Assembly (NCBI RefSeq): GCF_009882985.1
Contig: NZ_WTUZ01000017.1
Location: forward strand, 43,854-107,853
Source of the DNA: Paenibacillus silvestris
Lineage (GTDB): Bacteria; Bacillota; Bacilli; Paenibacillales; NBRC-103111
DNA: 64,000 bases
Direction: 5' to 3'
Numbering within the stretch: position 1 is the first letter of the stretch; the number at the start of each line of letters is the position of its first letter. Shown here piece after piece: positions 61,894 to 64,000 of this stretch. The notes under the pieces were generated by a model that saw nothing but the letters and a program-made list of their open reading frames with translations, did not search any database and had not been told where the DNA came from. A program made the position numbers and the translations under genes.

Positions 61894-61917
61894 ATGGTGT
61901 GCTGATTAGCACACCAT
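61894..61917 (-). terminator. Terminator of the P-loop kinase gene
   Basis: Perfect 10-bp stem ATGGTGTGCT/AGCACACCAT, 4-nt loop, TTTATTTG on the minus strand, 40 nt past the stop. Confidence 0.82.
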
Positions 61918-61957
61918 TAGCTTGGATTCAAAAGCGGCAGTAAGCCCGCTACTATCA

Positions 61958-62458
61958 TTAGCGTTTATTTACTTCGCTTTGGCGGATGATCTCGTCAACG
62001 ACGTGCTCGATCGGTGCGGTGGCGTCAATAATATTGCCATTTCTCGGAATATCTTCTTTCGTTTGGTGCAAGCGCGCAATGAATTCCCGTTCCGCTTTCT
62101 TCCCGCCCCACTCATTTTCAGGTCGCAGTTCAAGCCGCCGATTCAATGTATCAAGGTCAACCTCGAGAACAAACACGCCGTCAAATAGATCTATAAATTT
62201 TGAAAAGTTCCTAGAACCACCGCAGAAAAATGTTGCCGCTTCATTCTGGCTCGCAACCAAAGCTTTTACTTTATCTACATCCCAGATGTGGTTCTCGTGC
62301 GTGGCGCTGTCCGTGCATGTACCTGTTTCTGGATCTCCTTGATAAGCCAATTCACGATCACCATGAAGGGCATGGTAGCCACGCCGCTGCAATTCTGTGC
62401 AGACCGAAGTTTTGCCAGTGCCGGAAACGCCTTCAATCAGATAATTTCTAATGCCCAT
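61958..62458 (-). CDS. AAA-type P-loop small kinase
   Basis: This 166-residue protein begins MGIRNYLIEGVSGTGKTSVCTELQRRGYHALHGDRELAYQGDPETG, with Walker A GVSGTGKTS at about 11-19. The lid-like RRLELRPENEW and an Arg-rich C-terminal region follow. The size and pattern match the ATPase/nucleoside or shikimate kinase-like proteins named only AAA family ATPase. GGAGG lies 8 nt before the ATG. The start abuts the YozG-like gene (33 bp away). Substrate unknown; the His-rich ATHENHIWDVDKV segment is unusual for nucleotide kinases. Confidence 0.83.
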   Translation of the reverse strand: MGIRNYLIEGVSGTGKTSVCTELQRRGYHALHGDRELAYQGDPETGTCTDSATHENHIWDVDKVKALVASQNEAATFFCGGSRNFSKFIDLFDGVFVLEVDLDTLNRRLELRPENEWGGKKAEREFIARLHQTKEDIPRNGNIIDATAPIEHVVDEIIRQSEVNKR

Positions 62459-62490
62459 GGCTAGACCCTCCAGTCAACTCTTCAATGAAA

Positions 62491-62721
62491 TTAGGAACTG
62501 CATGATGGTGTGGCCTCGTCGTTTTTGTACTCCAAAATATCACCTGGCTGACAATCCAACGTTTTACATATGGCTTCTAATGTTGAAAAGCGAACCGCCT
62601 TCGCTTTCCCATTTTTCAGAATGGAAAGATTCGCCATAGTAATTCCAACTCTCTCCGAAAGTTCTGTTACGCTCATTTTCCTTTTTGCCAACATCACATC
62701 AACATTGATGATAATCGCCAT
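62491..62721 (-). CDS. YozG-like XRE family small regulator
   Basis: The ATG at 62721 has GAGGTG 6 nt upstream (76 residues). A single HTH fills the protein: VDVMLAKRKMSVTELSERVGITMANLSILKNGKAKAVRFSTLEAICKTLDCQPGDILEY. This is the YozG group, nearly always adjacent to a DUF2975 membrane protein, as here (10 bp after the DUF2975 stop). The tail ends NDEATPSCSS. The pair may form a membrane-linked sensing switch; the signal is unknown. Confidence 0.9.
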   Translation of the reverse strand: MAIIINVDVMLAKRKMSVTELSERVGITMANLSILKNGKAKAVRFSTLEAICKTLDCQPGDILEYKNDEATPSCSS

Positions 62722-62731
62722 GAGATTCACC

Positions 62732-63214
62732 TCAGATCGTTAACTCATTTTCTGATTTAATATGAATAGCTTCTTGTAAAAGTCTTTGGAGAACAGCTGC
62801 AAAAACGGCGATCACGATCGAGGAGAAAATAATAATCCATCCGATGGGTATGAAACTTGGAGGGTCAACTCCTTCTGCCATTAGATAGTAAAGTGGCATA
62901 CCTAGCAGGTACAAGGTACTGATTGTGATGGCACAGTATTTAATGCTCTGTAAGGCCTTTACCGATAATTCTGAGAACGCTTGGTTCTTATCAATATAGC
63001 TTAAAAGTTTAAAAGCTTGATACAGAGCGAAGTAAAAAGGGATCGCTGCTGCGTACATATCGATTAAAACGAGAGATTTCATATAAGCAATATTCAGATA
63101 CACCTCTCCAGCAAAATTCCCGATCTTAGGCACCAAAAAAATGCACAATGCAAGAATTGGGACTCCTAAAAAAATCACAGCAAACTTTAAAAAAAGTGTC
63201 GTAATTTGTTTCAT
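62732..63214 (-). CDS. DUF2975 membrane protein
   Basis: The ATG at 63214 (MKQITTLFLKFAVIFLG) has GAGGTG 6 nt upstream; the earlier frame to 63256 has no ribosome site. The 160 residues form four membrane helices (about 5-27, 40-62, 90-112, 120-145). FSELSVKALQSIKYCAIT is the cytosolic loop typical of the family. It is co-transcribed with the YozG-like gene. Function unknown. Confidence 0.88.
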   Translation of the reverse strand: MKQITTLFLKFAVIFLGVPILALCIFLVPKIGNFAGEVYLNIAYMKSLVLIDMYAAAIPFYFALYQAFKLLSYIDKNQAFSELSVKALQSIKYCAITISTLYLLGMPLYYLMAEGVDPPSFIPIGWIIIFSSIVIAVFAAVLQRLLQEAIHIKSENELTI

Positions 63215-63340
63215 GAAAAGCACCTCACTGATTAAATAATAAAATGACTTTACCACATAATATATCGTTATACAATAAATAAATATTGTTTTTTATTATA
63301 TTATTATTGTTATTTCCCATTTCGCATATTTCTCAATATA

Positions 63341-63381
63341 AAAAAATGCTCTTCCGTTTTCCCGATGGGAAGCGAAAGAGC
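63341..63381 (-). terminator. Terminator of the collagen-like gene
   Basis: On the minus strand GCTCTT/AAGAGC and an inner TTCCC/GGGAA stem are followed by a T-run (ATTTTTT), 30 nt past the stop. Confidence 0.8.
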
Positions 63382-63410
63382 CTAGATGGTTATAGTTATA
63401 GGAGATGCTA

Positions 63411-64000
63411 TTAAGAGAGCTTAACGATGGTCAGCGCAGCGCCGGCTGCACCGTTAGTCAGTGTTGCGGCACCGAGTAATCCAAAGAATTGGAGCGTGAT
63501 TGTGCTACCTGCAGTAAGAGACAATACGACCATGTTGTTAAACTCGGAAATAGAGAGTACAGGTGCAATTATAGAAGGTGTAGATGGTGTTCCGTTAATT
63601 AACAATCGCGTACTGAGCAACAATGCAGCTGTTAAATTTGCTTGATATGAAATCATATAGCTTCCGGCAGACGGTACCGTAAACGTATCGTTAGCACCGT
63701 TGACAGTAATTCCGCCACTAAGCAGTTGATTGTCCGGGAGTGAAACGTTAGTTCCTCCAAGGAGAACGGCGATGATGTCGCCGCCAGTATTCGCGGCAAA
63801 GCTGTTAATGTTCGTGAAAACCGGACCTGTTGCTCCGGTAGAACCCGTAGCTCCCGTGTCACCAGTCACGCCCGTTGCTCCCGTTGCACCTGCTACGCCT
63901 GTACTTCCAGTTGCTCCTGTTGCACCGGCAGCTCCTGTTGCACCAACTGCTCCTGTATCACCAGTCGCGCCTGTGGCTCCCGTTGCACCTGCTACGCCTG
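63411..64000 (-). CDS. Collagen-like BclA-type surface protein, N-terminal part beyond window
   Basis: The frame is open to base 64000; the real start is outside. The visible 196 residues start with Gly-x-Thr repeats ([22 protein letters not shown] type) for about 60 residues, ending at [21 protein letters not shown]. The last 135 residues form a TNF-like jelly-roll C-terminal domain ([58 protein letters not shown]...[24 protein letters not shown]) as in exosporium BclA proteins. Expected location: spore or cell surface as a trimer. The internal GTG at 63869 is not a start; it lies in a repeat. Confidence 0.85.
   Translation of the reverse strand, partial: GVAGATGATGATGDTGAVGATGAAGATGATGSTGVAGATGATGVTGDTGATGSTGATGPVFTNINSFAANTGGDIIAVLLGGTNVSLPDNQLLSGGITVNGANDTFTVPSAGSYMISYQANLTAALLLSTRLLINGTPSTPSIIAPVLSISEFNNMVVLSLTAGSTITLQFFGLLGAATLTNGAAGAALTIVKLS
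63850..64000. repeat. 99-bp tandem repeat in the collagen-like gene
   Basis: Sequences at 63850-63901 recur almost unchanged at 63949-64000 (offset exactly 99 bp, 33 codons, 11 Gly-x-Y triplets). The repeat extends past the window. Confidence 0.75.

Noticed and set aside
63869..63869. GTG at 63869 as the start of the collagen-like protein
   Set aside because: The Gly-x-Y repeat continues in frame to the window end, so it is an internal valine codon.
1..64000. CRISPR arrays, tRNA/rRNA genes, prophage or intact insertion sequences
   Set aside because: No regular short repeats with spacers, no tRNA-like cloverleaf and no transposase or phage gene were recognised by eye.

Overview
The window reads as a chromosomal segment of a spore-forming Firmicute of the Paenibacillaceae, most likely Paenibacillus or a close relative. 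The grounds are sequence features: strong GGAGG ribosome binding sites with frequent TTG and GTG starts, a GerA/GerC/GerB germination operon, a BclA-like collagen repeat protein, a secreted enzyme with three C-terminal SLH domains, a T-box in front of thrS, and two complete YesM/YesN plus carbohydrate ABC transporter clusters. No rRNA, tRNA, CRISPR array or intact insertion sequence was seen. The species was not determined.

Layout. 1-1855: tail of an MHS-type MFS transporter convergent with ribosomal protein L25/Ctc. 1953-6736: a two-armed mannose glycan locus. A small HTH gene and a DUF1861/MTP-like gene run leftward. A GT4 glycosyltransferase, an alpha-alpha barrel-like partner protein and a GDP-mannose pyrophosphorylase run rightward. 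The arms are separated by back-to-back sigma-A promoters whose -35 boxes share a perfect palindrome. 6827-21618: a patchwork of accessory genes: ilvD, GNAT, cupin, two paralogous SDRs, a MerR regulator with its target dehydrogenase, MFS, LysR, a WYL regulator facing two tandem effector-binding-domain proteins, DinB, two gene remnants and a group II intron scar.

21619-34352: a Gram-positive polysaccharide utilisation locus. An S-layer-anchored alginate-lyase-fold enzyme would cut a uronic acid polymer outside the cell. A YesM/YesN two-component system senses it, an ABC transporter imports unsaturated oligosaccharides, and a GH88 enzyme removes the unsaturated uronic acid inside. 34591-43359: a second YesN/YesM plus LplABC-like transporter cluster. 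It carries no glycosidase; instead it has two VOC proteins, an SDR and a ThuA-like protein, which suggests an oxidative or eliminative route for its sugar. Both substrate-binding protein genes have a near-consensus cre-like site upstream.

43565-55339: mostly single genes and short operons: a trypsin-fold protease without a signal peptide, a double GNAT, an FAD oxidoreductase, a DUF1801-ArsR-SRPBCC operon, thrS with its T-box, a DUF4037 protein, YdcF, two DinB proteins and an aldo/keto reductase. 55548-59294: a germinant receptor operon with a good sigma-G promoter candidate. 59274-64000: alpha/beta hydrolase, a BadF-type sugar kinase with no canonical start codon, a small membrane protein, a P-loop kinase, a YozG/DUF2975 pair, and the C-terminal part of a collagen-like spore-surface protein cut by the window end.

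The best candidate for an undescribed system is the 2860-6736 locus, which has the parts expected for making and recycling an intracellular beta-1,2-mannan (mannogen-like) reserve. The second sugar cluster is the next best.
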